This document shows positions 26,350 to 35,087 of a DNA stretch of 44,415 nucleotides, one piece after another (positions within the stretch are counted from its first letter, which is position 1; each line of letters starts with the position of its first letter). This DNA is from an uncultured Phocaeicola sp. (GTDB lineage: Bacteria > Bacteroidota > Bacteroidia > Bacteroidales > Bacteroidaceae): NCBI GenBank assembly GCA_944320855.1, contig CALUJF010000023.1:1-44415 (forward strand). The letters are read 5' to 3'. The position numbers and the translations under genes are program-made. The notes beneath the pieces were generated by a model. That model was not told the DNA's origin, ran no database searches, and saw only the letters and a program-made list of their open reading frames with translations.

Positions 26350-27420
26350 ATGCGATATTCAGTTATAGTACCTGTTTACAATCGTCCGGACGAGGTGGAT
26401 GAACTGTTGCAGAGCCTTATGCAACAAACATATACCGATTTTGAAGTCATCATTGTGGAGGACGGTTCGGCAGTGCCATGTAAGGATGTGGTAGATAAGT
26501 ATGCTGCGTCCATGAACATCAGATATTATTCAAAATCCAATTCCGGACCGGGGCAGTCAAGAAACTATGGTGCGGAGAGAAGTCATGGAGAGTATCTTAT
26601 AATACTTGACTCAGACTGTATTCTTCCTCCGGATTATTTCAAGGCAGTGGAAGAGGAGCTTACAAATGAACCGGCCGATGCTTTCGGAGGTCCTGACCGT
26701 GCGCACGAATCGTTTACTGACACTCAGAAAGCCATCAACTATTCGATGACATCTTTCTTTACCACAGGAGGTATCCGCGGAGGAAAAAAGAAAATGGACA
26801 AGTTCTATCCTCGCAGTTTCAATATGGGTATTCGTGCCGAAGTATATAAGGCTTTGGGAGGATTTTCCGATATGCGCTTCGGTGAGGATATAGATTTCAG
26901 CATACGCATTTTCAAGGGAGGATATTCATGCCGTCTTTTCCCGGGGGCATGGGTATGGCACAAGCGAAGGACAGATATGCGTAAATTCTTCAAGCAGGTA
27001 CACAACTCCGGTATCGCCCGTATCAATCTGTACAAGAAATATCCGGAATCGCTTAAACTCGTACATATGCTTCCGGCAGTGTTTACGGTTGGGGTGTCGG
27101 TCTTGCTGCTGACTGTTTTGGTGGGGATATATATGATTGTATTTACATCATTCAGTCCTGATGCTTCAAGTTATAATATGTTGCATCCGCTGGGAGTATG
27201 GCTGTGCGTAGTAGGATTGTTGCCCTTGCTGGTATTCTCAGTGTTGATATTCATTGATTCGTCCATACAGAATAAAAGTCTTAAAATAGGCGCTATTTCC
27301 ATTGTTTCATCGTTTATACAGTTGACGGGATATGGAAGCGGTTTCCTTATAGCATGGTGGAAACGCTGTGTGAGAGGAAAATCATCGTTTTCGGCTTTTG
27401 AAAAAAGTTTCTATAAATGA
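26350..27420 (+). CDS. membrane-bound family 2 glycosyltransferase
   Basis: A 356-residue GT-A glycosyltransferase. The nucleotide-sugar site starts SVIVPVYNRPDEV, the metal-binding D87-S88-D89 lies in ILDSDCILP, and FGEDIDFS carries the catalytic-region ED pair. Three C-terminal membrane segments (about 233-258, 278-302 and 310-332) anchor it to the inner membrane, suggesting transfer to a lipid-linked acceptor. It overlaps radC by 4 bases, a pairing with no obvious functional logic. Acceptor and sugar are not predictable. Confidence 0.88.
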   Translation: MRYSVIVPVYNRPDEVDELLQSLMQQTYTDFEVIIVEDGSAVPCKDVVDKYAASMNIRYYSKSNSGPGQSRNYGAERSHGEYLIILDSDCILPPDYFKAVEEELTNEPADAFGGPDRAHESFTDTQKAINYSMTSFFTTGGIRGGKKKMDKFYPRSFNMGIRAEVYKALGGFSDMRFGEDIDFSIRIFKGGYSCRLFPGAWVWHKRRTDMRKFFKQVHNSGIARINLYKKYPESLKLVHMLPAVFTVGVSVLLLTVLVGIYMIVFTSFSPDASSYNMLHPLGVWLCVVGLLPLLVFSVLIFIDSSIQNKSLKIGAISIVSSFIQLTGYGSGFLIAWWKRCVRGKSSFSAFEKSFYK

Positions 27421-28106
27421 CAGAAAAACTATCTATAAATCAGTGGGCGGAAGAAGACCGTCCGCGCGAAAAGATGATGATGCACGGTGCGTCTGCACTC
27501 TCGAATGCAGAACTGTTGGCGATACTGATTGGTTCGGGAAGTACGGACGAATCGGCTGTGGAACTTATGCGCAAGGTTCTTGACAAGTATAACAACAGTC
27601 TAAGTGCATTGGGTAAATGCTCGGTGGATGACTTGTGTAAGTTCAAGGGAATAGGGCCTGCAAAGGCTATCACTATTCTGGCTGCTTCCGAGTTAGGCAA
27701 ACGGAGAAAGGATGAGAAACAGGAGGAGAGGAAGCCGATACGTTCGTCGGAGGACATTTACAGCTATTTCCATCCTATTATGTGCGATTTGCCTGTAGAG
27801 GAATGTTGGGTGATGTTTCTTAATCAGGCTGCCAAGGTGATAGATGTCACACGAATAAGTCAGGGAGGACTGGCTTCTACTCAGGTGGATGTACGTGTGA
27901 TTTTGCGAGAGGCGCTTCTTAAGCGTGCCACTTCCATGATTATGAGTCATAACCATCCTTCGGGCAATGTGCGTCCTAGTGCCGACGATGACAGACTGAC
28001 ACAGGCCTTGTTTCAGGCATCGAAAGTGATGAATATCCGTATGCTGGATCATGTGATAGTGACAGACGGAGCATATTATAGCTATGCGGATGAAGGTAGA
28101 ATATGA
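27417..28106 (+). CDS. radC: RadC family JAB-domain protein
   Basis: A 229-residue protein with an N-terminal helix-hairpin-helix-type region (LCKFKGIGPAKAI) and a C-terminal JAB/MPN domain carrying the JAMM metal motif in MSHNHPSGNVRPSADD. The historical DNA-repair role of RadC was withdrawn for the E. coli gene and the true activity is unresolved. The start codon overlaps the GT2 stop (ATGA), so translation is coupled. Confidence 0.93.
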   Translation: MTEKLSINQWAEEDRPREKMMMHGASALSNAELLAILIGSGSTDESAVELMRKVLDKYNNSLSALGKCSVDDLCKFKGIGPAKAITILAASELGKRRKDEKQEERKPIRSSEDIYSYFHPIMCDLPVEECWVMFLNQAAKVIDVTRISQGGLASTQVDVRVILREALLKRATSMIMSHNHPSGNVRPSADDDRLTQALFQASKVMNIRMLDHVIVTDGAYYSYADEGRI

Positions 28107-28124
28107 TGTAAAATAAAATTTGTG

Positions 28125-28133
28125 TATATTTGC
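28125..28133 (+). promoter_or_regulatory. -7 element for the DUF59-lpxH pair
   Basis: TATATTTGC lies 27 bases before the DUF59 start codon. Confidence 0.55.
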
Positions 28134-28160
28134 ACAGAAAATATTACTTAATGGAAAGAT

Positions 28161-28481
28161 ATGAACAACGAAGAAAAACTCAAGATAGAAGAGAAAATCA
28201 TTGATATGCTGAAGACTGTGTATGACCCTGAAATTCCGGTAAATGTATATGACTTGGGGCTTATATACAAAATTGACCTTCAGGATAACGGTGAACTGAC
28301 TGTGGACATGACTCTTACGGCTCCGAACTGTCCGGCAGCCGATTTCATAATGGAGGATGTGCGACAGAAGATAGAGTCTGTAGAAGGTGTAACTTCCGCT
28401 CAGGTTAATCTTGTGTTTGAACCTGAATGGGACAAGGATATGATGACAGATGAGGCCAAGTTGGAATTGGGCTTCATGTAA
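28161..28481 (+). CDS. MIP18/DUF59 family iron-sulfur assembly-type protein
   Basis: A 106-residue single-domain DUF59 protein (TVYDPEIPVNVYDLGLIYKI, then TAPNCPAADFI with the conserved cysteine, then AQVNLVFEPEWDKDM). Members such as SufT take part in Fe-S cluster maturation. No suf genes are present here, so assignment is by family only. lpxH follows 28 bases later and may be cotranscribed. Confidence 0.9.
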   Translation: MNNEEKLKIEEKIIDMLKTVYDPEIPVNVYDLGLIYKIDLQDNGELTVDMTLTAPNCPAADFIMEDVRQKIESVEGVTSAQVNLVFEPEWDKDMMTDEAKLELGFM

Positions 28482-28509
28482 TAATAAATAAATTATAAAA
28501 GGTATAACT

Positions 28510-29283
28510 ATGAATGAGATGAAAAACATATATTTCATTTCCGATGCTCATCTGGGCTCGCGGGCTATACCTCATGCTCGTATGCAGGAAAGAAGGCTTG
28601 TCAATTTTCTTGACAGCATAAAGGATAAGGCTGCTGCTGTGTATATGCTGGGCGATATGTTCGACTTCTGGTATGAGTTCAAGACTGTAGTACCTAAAGG
28701 TTATACACGTTTTCTCGGAAAAGTTTCAGAATTGACAGACAGAGGAGTGGAAGTACATTTCTTTATAGGAAACCACGATATATGGTGTGGCGATTATCTT
28801 GAAAAGGAATGTGGAATGATAATACACCGCACACCTTTGACTTGTGAAATATATGGAAAAGAATTCTTTCTTGCACATGGCGACGGTCTTGGTGATGACG
28901 ATAAAAAGTTCAAGTTCCTGAGAATGGTTTTCCATAGCAAGACTTTGCAGCGTCTGTTCTCTATGCTGCATCCACGATGGAGTATCGACTTCGGACTGGA
29001 ATGGGCAAAGCACAGCCGCCTGAAGCGTAAGGACGGCAAGGAGCCTGAATATATGGGCGAAGACAAGGAACCGTTGGTATTGTTTACAAAGAAATATCTC
29101 AAGACTCATCCTGACATCAATTACTTTATTTATGGTCACAGGCATATTTTGTTTGATATGATGCTTTCAAGGACATCAAGAATGATGATTCTTGGCGACT
29201 GGATATCGGAGTTCTCGTATGCGGTGTTCGATGGAGAGAATATGTTTTTGGAACAGTTTATCGAGGGTGAAACGCAACTTTAA
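28510..29283 (+). CDS. lpxH: UDP-2,3-diacylglucosamine diphosphatase
   Basis: A 257-residue calcineurin-type phosphoesterase with the LpxH pattern: SDAHLG (D12, H14), LGDMFDFWYE, IGNHDIW, AHGDGLGDDD and YGHRH. LpxH hydrolyses UDP-2,3-diacylglucosamine to lipid X at the inner face of the cytoplasmic membrane in lipid A synthesis. The paralogue at 9300-10100 shares the metal sites but differs elsewhere. This copy is the better candidate for the housekeeping enzyme. Confidence 0.88.
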   Translation: MNEMKNIYFISDAHLGSRAIPHARMQERRLVNFLDSIKDKAAAVYMLGDMFDFWYEFKTVVPKGYTRFLGKVSELTDRGVEVHFFIGNHDIWCGDYLEKECGMIIHRTPLTCEIYGKEFFLAHGDGLGDDDKKFKFLRMVFHSKTLQRLFSMLHPRWSIDFGLEWAKHSRLKRKDGKEPEYMGEDKEPLVLFTKKYLKTHPDINYFIYGHRHILFDMMLSRTSRMMILGDWISEFSYAVFDGENMFLEQFIEGETQL

Positions 29284-29288
29284 GATAA

Positions 29289-29383
29289 GCCGGTGAACAA
29301 AAAACGTATTTTAGTGTTATGTCTTACCCTGATTTGGCTTGACTGGTTAATGTTCATATGCTGTTCATTTATTGTTCACCGGC
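29289..29383. repeat. large fold-back in the lpxH / kdgK convergent gap
   Basis: GCCGGTGAACAA (29289-29300) and TTGTTCACCGGC (29372-29383) are perfect 12-bp inverted repeats spanning most of the gap between the convergent stop codons. They could act as a bidirectional terminator despite the long loop. Confidence 0.65.
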
Positions 29384-29403
29384 CGTTCATTTGCCGTTCA
29401 CTG
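29352..29403 (+). repeat. 11-bp tandem GTTCA array
   Basis: GTTCA occurs at 29352, 29363, 29374, 29385 and 29396, exactly 11 bp apart. The best two units read GTTCACCGGCC and GTTCATTTGCC. A weaker relative runs from 144 to 180. Confidence 0.8.
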
Positions 29404-29413
29404 AATGGTATTG

Positions 29414-30454
29414 TTATCTTGCTACCTCGCCGCTTTCATGGCTGGCAATAAGGCTTTCTACTTCATCCGCTTTTACTATGTTATAATCGCCGGCTATCGT
29501 ATTCTTAAGAACAGATGCTGCTGTAGAGAAATCTACCCGTTTCTGATTGTCAGTATATGCGCTTTGTGCATATAGCATGGCACCGCAAAAGGCATCGCCT
29601 ACTCCCACACAGTCTATGACATTGTCTATGTCGAATACACGTGTATGTTTCATCTCTCCGTTTGCGTAAAGGATTCCTGCAAATGTGTGATGCTCAGAAC
29701 TCATTACGTTGCGTAGTGCGATATATATGTATTTACAGTTAGGAACCTGTTTGCTGATTTCCTGACAGAACTTTTCGTATGCATCCGTGTCATACTTCTC
29801 ACCGCTCTTTGTAGCCTTGAATCCGGGTGCCTTTATTCCCGTAACGAGAGCGTATTCTCCTTCACTTCCGAACATGATATCGCTATCCTTCATCAGTGGC
29901 TGTAGTACTTCCTGTGCGGTTTTTCCGTAGTTCCACAAATTCTTGCGGTAGTTTATGTCGTACGAAATCTTCAGTTCCATTTCTTTTGCTATATCGATAG
30001 CTTCCCTACATACATCTGCCAGTCCCGGAGTAAGTGCGGCATCAATGCCTGACCAGTGGAATATGTAAGCATCCTTGAATATCTCGCGCCAGTTTATCAT
30101 TCCCGGTTTCAGTTCGGAAAATGAAGAGTTCTCTCTGTCGTATATGACTTTTGAGTTACGCATTGCTGCGGCTTTCTCCATGTAATAAGTTCCGAGACGG
30201 TGTCCGCCGAATAGAATGTGATTTGTTCCGATGTTGTGCGAGCGTAATTCAGAAATACATGTTTCTCCTAATGCATTGTCAGGAAGTCTGGTGATGAACT
30301 CTACCTCTCCGCCAAAATTGGCAATGGAGATGGCTACGTTTGCTTCACTTCCACCATAGTTTACCAGAAAGTCACGGCTTTGCTGGATTCGCAAGTTGTC
30401 AGGTGTGGTAAGACGGAGCATAATTTCTCCGAATGTTACAATCTTTTTGCTCAT
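29414..30454 (-). CDS. kdgK: 2-dehydro-3-deoxygluconokinase (PfkB family)
   Basis: A 346-residue ribokinase-fold sugar kinase. The start FGEIMLRLTTPDN, the YGGSEANVAIS segment and C-terminal GVGDAFCGAML (catalytic aspartate, anion hole) are typical of KdgK, which phosphorylates 2-keto-3-deoxygluconate to KDPG. It links to the hexuronate operon at 40333 onward, which makes that substrate, but lies about 10 kb away beside ackA. ATG at 30454 is preferred. A frame extended to 30544 would run through the promoter. PfkB specificity cannot be fixed by sequence alone, but the N-terminus favours KDG. Confidence 0.87.
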   Translation of the reverse strand: MSKKIVTFGEIMLRLTTPDNLRIQQSRDFLVNYGGSEANVAISIANFGGEVEFITRLPDNALGETCISELRSHNIGTNHILFGGHRLGTYYMEKAAAMRNSKVIYDRENSSFSELKPGMINWREIFKDAYIFHWSGIDAALTPGLADVCREAIDIAKEMELKISYDINYRKNLWNYGKTAQEVLQPLMKDSDIMFGSEGEYALVTGIKAPGFKATKSGEKYDTDAYEKFCQEISKQVPNCKYIYIALRNVMSSEHHTFAGILYANGEMKHTRVFDIDNVIDCVGVGDAFCGAMLYAQSAYTDNQKRVDFSTAASVLKNTIAGDYNIVKADEVESLIASHESGEVAR

Positions 30455-30474
30455 AATGTCAAGTTTTCGATTTA

Positions 30475-30540
30475 AGCGGAAATCAAGGCATAAAAAGAAG
30501 AAGATACCTCTTGTCGGAATCCCTTTGCTTTGTTTCCGCT
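30475..30540 (-). other. kdgK leader fold-back
   Basis: AGCGGAAA (30475-30482) and TTTCCGCT (30533-30540) are 8-bp inverted repeats bracketing the region between the -7 element and the start codon. Within it and beyond, GATACCTC (about 30503-30510) is inverted near 30564-30571. A structured leader is possible. Confidence 0.35.
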
Positions 30541-30549
30541 GCAAAGATA
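30541..30549 (-). promoter_or_regulatory. -7 element for kdgK
   Basis: On the minus strand TATCTTTGC, giving a leader of about 80 bases before the ATG at 30454. Confidence 0.6.
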
Positions 30550-30604
30550 GTTAATTCCTTCATGAGGTATCCTCTTTTTAACTCTTTTAGGATATTCCTA
30601 TATC

Positions 30605-31804
30605 TTATTTATTGTTCAGGATGTCCATTGTGTCAGTAGCAATCATCAACTCTTCGTCTGTTGGTATTACTACAACTTTCACTTTAGAGTTTTCTGTAGA
30701 GATGATAGCTTCCTGGCCGCGTACCTTGTTCTTTTCAGCATCGATTTCAACTCCCATGAAGCCTAAAGTCTTGCAGACACCTGCACGTGCAGTAGCCTGG
30801 TTTTCACCAACACCGCCAGTGAACAGGATTACATCAACACCGCCCATAGCTGCTGCATAAGCACCGATGTATTTAGTAATGCGGTAGAAGTACATCTTCT
30901 CTGTAAGGATAGCGCGTTCTTCGCCTCTTGCTACTGCATCTTCCAGTTCGCGCATGTCGCTTGATTTCTCGAATACACCGAGAACACCGCTCTTCTTGTT
31001 CAACAAGTTAGACATCTCGTCAGGAGTCATGCCTTCTTTCTTCATCATATAGAGAATAGCACCTCCGTCGATGTCACCGCAACGAGTACCCATCATAAGA
31101 CCTTCAAGTGGAGTAAGACCCATTGTTGTGTCGATACATTTACCGTCTTTCACAGCTGCTATAGAACCACCGTTACCGATGTGGCAAGTGATGATACGGC
31201 TGCCTTCCTGTGGTATTCCGAGGAATTCGCAAACACGCTTTGAAACGTAGCGGTGAGATGTTCCGTGGAAACCGTAGCGACGGATACCATATTTTTCGAA
31301 ATATTCGTAAGGTATTGGATAAATGTATGCATAGTCAGGCATAGTCTGATGGAATGCAGTATCGAATACAGCTACCTGTGGAACTTCAGGAAGAAGTTTC
31401 TGTACGGCATAGATACCTTTCAAGTTTGCCGGGTTGTGAAGAGGACCGAGGTCGCAGCATTCTTCTACAGCTGCAATTACAGCGTCGTTAATCAGTACAG
31501 AACCGCTGAATTTTGTTCCTCCGTGAAGTACGCGGTGACCTACAGCATTGATTTCGTGAAGATTCTTTACTGCACCGTATTCTTCGTTAGTCAAAGTATC
31601 GAATATAAACTGTACACCTGTAGTGTGTTCAGGTACGTCCTTTTCTATAATTTTCTTTTCACCGTTAGGTAAAGTAAGTTTCAGGAAAGAACCTGGAAGA
31701 CCGATTTTTTCAATACCTCCTTGAGCAAGGATTTCTTTTGTAGTCATTTCAAACAATTTATATTTGATTGAAGAACTACCGCAATTTAGTACTAATATTT
31801 TCAT
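30605..31804 (-). CDS. ackA: acetate kinase
   Basis: Converts acetyl phosphate and ADP to acetate and ATP, the second step of acetate fermentation. The 399-residue protein has the N-terminal phosphate loop NCGSSSIKYKLF, the GFHGTSHR motif and a C-terminal FTGGVGEN segment, all standard. pta lies 79 bases upstream on the same strand, the usual pta-ackA order. A GCACAAA/TTTGTGC hairpin with a T-rich flank lies in the gap and could attenuate readthrough. Confidence 0.97.
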   Translation of the reverse strand: MKILVLNCGSSSIKYKLFEMTTKEILAQGGIEKIGLPGSFLKLTLPNGEKKIIEKDVPEHTTGVQFIFDTLTNEEYGAVKNLHEINAVGHRVLHGGTKFSGSVLINDAVIAAVEECCDLGPLHNPANLKGIYAVQKLLPEVPQVAVFDTAFHQTMPDYAYIYPIPYEYFEKYGIRRYGFHGTSHRYVSKRVCEFLGIPQEGSRIITCHIGNGGSIAAVKDGKCIDTTMGLTPLEGLMMGTRCGDIDGGAILYMMKKEGMTPDEMSNLLNKKSGVLGVFEKSSDMRELEDAVARGEERAILTEKMYFYRITKYIGAYAAAMGGVDVILFTGGVGENQATARAGVCKTLGFMGVEIDAEKNKVRGQEAIISTENSKVKVVVIPTDEELMIATDTMDILNNK

Positions 31805-31830
31805 ATAAGATATGTAAAAAAGTAATTAAA

Positions 31831-31860
31831 GCACAAAAGCCTTTTTACAGACCTTTGTGC
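31831..31860 (-). other. hairpin between pta and ackA
   Basis: GCACAAA (31831-31837) and TTTGTGC (31854-31860) form a stem that, read on the minus strand, is followed by a T-rich stretch. It may be a partial terminator or processing site. Confidence 0.45.
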
Positions 31861-31883
31861 CTATAGAAAAAGTTAATAGTCTG

Positions 31884-32897
31884 TTATTTTTGAGATTTAG
31901 CTGCAATAGCCTGGTTTGCAGTGATTGCAATCATCTTGTAAACATCATCGATGCTGCATCCGCGTGACAAGTCGTTTACAGGACGTGCGATACCCTGAAG
32001 GATTGGGCCGATGGCAGTAGCGTGTCCAAGACGTTCAACAAGTTTGTAAGAGATGTTACCTACTTCAAGGCAAGGAACTACAAGTACGTTTGCCTTACCT
32101 GCGATTTCTGAACCCGGAGCCTTGCTTGCACCGATACGTGGAACCAAAGCAGCGTCAGCCTGAAGTTCACCGTCGATTTTCAGTTCAGGAGCCATTTCCT
32201 TAGCTATCTTAAGAGCTTCAGTCACTTTGTCAACAACTTCATGTTTTGCAGAACCCTTAGTTGAGAAACTCAACATAGCTACACGTGGGTCGATACCTGC
32301 AACAGCCTGTGCAGTCTGTGCTGTACAAACGGCAATCTGTGCCAACTGGTTTGCGTCCGGAACCGGAGTAACGGCTACGTCACCCATTACCAATACACCG
32401 TTGTCGCCGCATTCAGGTGCGTGAGTCAACATCAACATGGCTCCTGATACACATGTAATGCCCGGAGCAGTCTTGATAATCTGAAGTGCAGGACGAAGAA
32501 CATCACCTGTAGTGTTGCGGGCACCTGCAAGCTGTCCGTCAGCATCTCCTGCTTTGATGATAAGGCATCCAAGGTAAAGAGGATTCTTTACAAGTTCCTG
32601 TGCCTGTTCCAGTGTCATACCTTTTTTCTTACGGAGTTCAAAAAGCAGTTCAGCGTATGCTTCTTTCTTCTCGTGGTTTTCAGGGTCAATGATTGTGGCT
32701 TTGTTAATGTTTCCCAATCCCCATTCCTGAGCCAGTTTCATTATTTCTTCAGGGTTACCTAAAAGAATAAGGTCAGCAACACCATCTGTCAATATTTGAT
32801 TGGCAGCTTTCAATGTACGTTCTTCTGTTCCTTCAGGAAGAACAATGCGCTGTTTGTTGGCTTTAGCGCGTTCAACGATTTGACTAATTAAATCCAT
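31884..32897 (-). CDS. pta: phosphate acetyltransferase
   Basis: Converts acetyl-CoA and phosphate to acetyl phosphate. The 337-residue protein is the short single-domain Pta without the N-terminal regulatory domain of the E. coli enzyme. GNPEEIMKLA near the N-terminus, GARNTTGDVLRPALQ, LSFSTKGSAKHE and the C-terminal LSRGCSIDDVYKM are family hallmarks. It is the first gene of a pta-ackA unit and is divergent from the LrgA-LrgB-like pair. Confidence 0.96.
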   Translation of the reverse strand: MDLISQIVERAKANKQRIVLPEGTEERTLKAANQILTDGVADLILLGNPEEIMKLAQEWGLGNINKATIIDPENHEKKEAYAELLFELRKKKGMTLEQAQELVKNPLYLGCLIIKAGDADGQLAGARNTTGDVLRPALQIIKTAPGITCVSGAMLMLTHAPECGDNGVLVMGDVAVTPVPDANQLAQIAVCTAQTAQAVAGIDPRVAMLSFSTKGSAKHEVVDKVTEALKIAKEMAPELKIDGELQADAALVPRIGASKAPGSEIAGKANVLVVPCLEVGNISYKLVERLGHATAIGPILQGIARPVNDLSRGCSIDDVYKMIAITANQAIAAKSQK

Positions 32898-32969
32898 GTT
32901 GATTTATGTTTTATAAAATGTAATTTCCTAAATATTCCGTTGGCGATAACGGTCATTTCTTATTCCGAT

Positions 32970-32978
32970 GCAAAAGTA
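32970..32978 (-). promoter_or_regulatory. -7 element for pta-ackA
   Basis: On the minus strand TACTTTTGC, about 73 bases before the pta start codon, in the 243-base divergent gap shared with the LrgA-like gene. Confidence 0.6.
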
Positions 32979-33104
32979 CGCATTTTTGTAATATGTAGTT
33001 TGCAAAATACAAACTTTTTTTCTTAAAATAGGTCATTTTATGTATGTTTAAGGACATAATAGGCTTTTTTGTTGGTGTAATCGTAAGTTTTCTGTGTTAA
33101 TACA

Positions 33105-33113
33105 TAAATTTGC
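33105..33113 (+). promoter_or_regulatory. -7 element for the lrgA-lrgB-like pair
   Basis: TAAATTTGC lies 27 bases before the start codon, divergent from the pta promoter. Confidence 0.6.
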
Positions 33114-33140
33114 ACCGGTTTTTAATAGAATAATTAAGGT

Positions 33141-33491
33141 ATGATTCGTCAATGTTCAATCCTTTTCGGATGTATGGCTTTAGGTGAACTGATAGTTTAC
33201 CTGACCGGTGTAAAATTGCCTTCGAGTATTATAGGCATGTTGCTTCTCACATTGTTTTTGTCGCTTGGATGGGTAAAGCTTGAATGGGTTCAAGGCTTGT
33301 CCGATTTTCTTGTGGCAAATCTCGGTTTTTTCTTTGTCCCTTCAGGGGTAGCTCTTATGCTTTACTTCGATATCATCCAGGCTCAGTTCTGGCCTATAGT
33401 GATAGCTACTCTTGTAAGTACGGTTTTAGTGTTGGTAGTAACAGGTTGGGTTCATCAAATAGTTCGCAAATATGGATTTTTTAGAAAATAA
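33141..33491 (+). CDS. CidA/LrgA family membrane protein
   Basis: A 116-residue protein with four predicted membrane helices and the LPSSIIGMLLL motif of the family. Members were first described as holin-like in Staphylococcus. In Bacillus the homologous PftA-PftB pair imports pyruvate. The gene overlaps the LrgB-family gene by 20 bases, a fixed partnership. Its position divergent to pta-ackA supports a metabolite-transport role better than a lytic one, but this is inference. Confidence 0.9.
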   Translation: MIRQCSILFGCMALGELIVYLTGVKLPSSIIGMLLLTLFLSLGWVKLEWVQGLSDFLVANLGFFFVPSGVALMLYFDIIQAQFWPIVIATLVSTVLVLVVTGWVHQIVRKYGFFRK

Positions 33492-34167
33492 GTTTTTTCT
33501 TCTGGCTATAACTTTTGGTTTCTTTTTCGTTTCCAAACTGTTGCAGAAGAAAACAGGATGGGTGTTGCTTAATCCTATCCTTTTGGCAGTGGCAATGTTG
33601 ATTTGCTTTCTTAAGGTAAGTGGTGTGTCGTATGAAAAGTATCAGGATGCAGGTTCTCTGGTAGAATTCTGGCTTCGTCCTGCTGTTGTGGCATTGGGAG
33701 TGCCTCTTTATCTGCAGCTTCGAATGATAAAGAAACAGTTGCTTCCTATCATATTGTCACAGTTGGCCGGCTGTGTGGTAGGTTTGATTTCTGTAACTGT
33801 AGTTGCAAAATGGTTAGGAGCTACTCCCGAAGTCATAATGTCACTTGCGCCTAAGTCTGTGACAACTCCTATAGCGATGGAAGTGTCGTCGGCTGTAGGT
33901 GGAATACCTTCGTTGACAGCTGCCGTAGTTATAGTGGTAGGTCTGTTCGGAGCCATTTTCGGTTTCAAGGTCTTGCAGGTGGGACGTGTGCACAGCCCTA
34001 TAGCTCAGGGACTGTCTATGGGAACTGCTACACATGCCGTAGGAACATCACGTGCAATGGAGGTAAGCGGTAAGTATGGAGCATATGCCAGCCTCGGACT
34101 TACTCTTAACGGTATTCTTACCGCGTTGCTTTCACCTTATATATTACATTTGATAGGGTTATATTGA
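33472..34167 (+). CDS. LrgB family membrane protein
   Basis: A 231-residue inner-membrane protein with about six or seven helices and the LrgB signatures LAPKSVTTPIAMEVS and GTATHAVGTSRAMEV. It partners the preceding LrgA-like protein, overlapping its coding end by 20 bases. Pyruvate uptake or export is the leading idea from characterised homologues. Confidence 0.93.
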   Translation: MDFLENKFFLLAITFGFFFVSKLLQKKTGWVLLNPILLAVAMLICFLKVSGVSYEKYQDAGSLVEFWLRPAVVALGVPLYLQLRMIKKQLLPIILSQLAGCVVGLISVTVVAKWLGATPEVIMSLAPKSVTTPIAMEVSSAVGGIPSLTAAVVIVVGLFGAIFGFKVLQVGRVHSPIAQGLSMGTATHAVGTSRAMEVSGKYGAYASLGLTLNGILTALLSPYILHLIGLY

Positions 34168-34199
34168 TATAACTTCTCTAACTTCTCAAAAGAATATCT

Positions 34200-35087
34200 A
34201 TGAATTTCAGACGTCTTGATATAGAAGATAAACTATTGGTACAGAAGTTCACTCTTCAGAGTAAACGCCGCAACTGCGATTTGACATTTGCCAATCTCTA
34301 CAGTTGGCGTTTTCTTTATCTTACCGAGATTGCCGAGTCCGGTGGTTTCCTGTCGTTCAGATTTTATGTGGATGGGGAGCTGTCATATATGCTGCCTGTA
34401 GGTGAAGGAGATATAAAGCCGGTAATGGAGGAACTTATGTCTGACGCCCGTACGAAAGGTGTTCCTTTTGTGATGTATGGTGTCTGCAAGGAGAATTGTG
34501 AAGAACTGGAAAGTCTCTTTCCCGGAAAGTTTGTCTTCACTTCGGACCGCGATTATTCCGATTACCTGTATTTGCGTTCCGACCTTGCTACTCTTGTCGG
34601 AAAGAAGTTTCAGCCCAAGCGCAATCATATAAACAAGTTCCGTAACAATTACCCGGGATATGAGTTCAAGCCTCTTACCCGCGAGCTGATACCGGAATGT
34701 ATAAAGCTTGAATCAATGTGGTGTAAGGCTAACAACTGCAGCGAGGATGAGGCTTTGCAGAACGAGAGAAAATCCATGAATGCCGCATTACGCTATTTCG
34801 ATGAGCTTGACATCACTGGCGGTGTGTTGATGGTGGACGGAAAGATAGTAGGCTTTACCTATGGTGCGCCTGTTAATAATGAGACATTCGACACTTGTGT
34901 GGAGAAAGCCGATACTGACTATGAGGGCGCATATGCAATGATAAACAATGAGTTTGCAAAGATGATTCCCGAACAGTACATATATATAAATAGGGAAGAG
35001 GACCTTGGACTTGAGGGACTGAGAAAAGCCAAACTCTCATATCAGCCGCATCTGCTTTTGGAGAAATATAAACTGGAGTTGAAATGA
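34200..35087 (+). CDS. DUF2156 domain protein (GNAT-like acyltransferase fold)
   Basis: A 295-residue protein matching the DUF2156 family, which includes the C-terminal catalytic region of the lysyl-phosphatidylglycerol synthase MprF. Features include FANLYSWRFLY near the N-terminus, KRNHINKFRNNYP, a MVDGKIVGFTYGAP strand and a tail LSYQPHLLLEKYKLEL. It has no membrane domain, so it is not a complete MprF. It overlaps the next acetyltransferase by 4 bases. Substrate unknown. Confidence 0.82.
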   Translation: MNFRRLDIEDKLLVQKFTLQSKRRNCDLTFANLYSWRFLYLTEIAESGGFLSFRFYVDGELSYMLPVGEGDIKPVMEELMSDARTKGVPFVMYGVCKENCEELESLFPGKFVFTSDRDYSDYLYLRSDLATLVGKKFQPKRNHINKFRNNYPGYEFKPLTRELIPECIKLESMWCKANNCSEDEALQNERKSMNAALRYFDELDITGGVLMVDGKIVGFTYGAPVNNETFDTCVEKADTDYEGAYAMINNEFAKMIPEQYIYINREEDLGLEGLRKAKLSYQPHLLLEKYKLELK

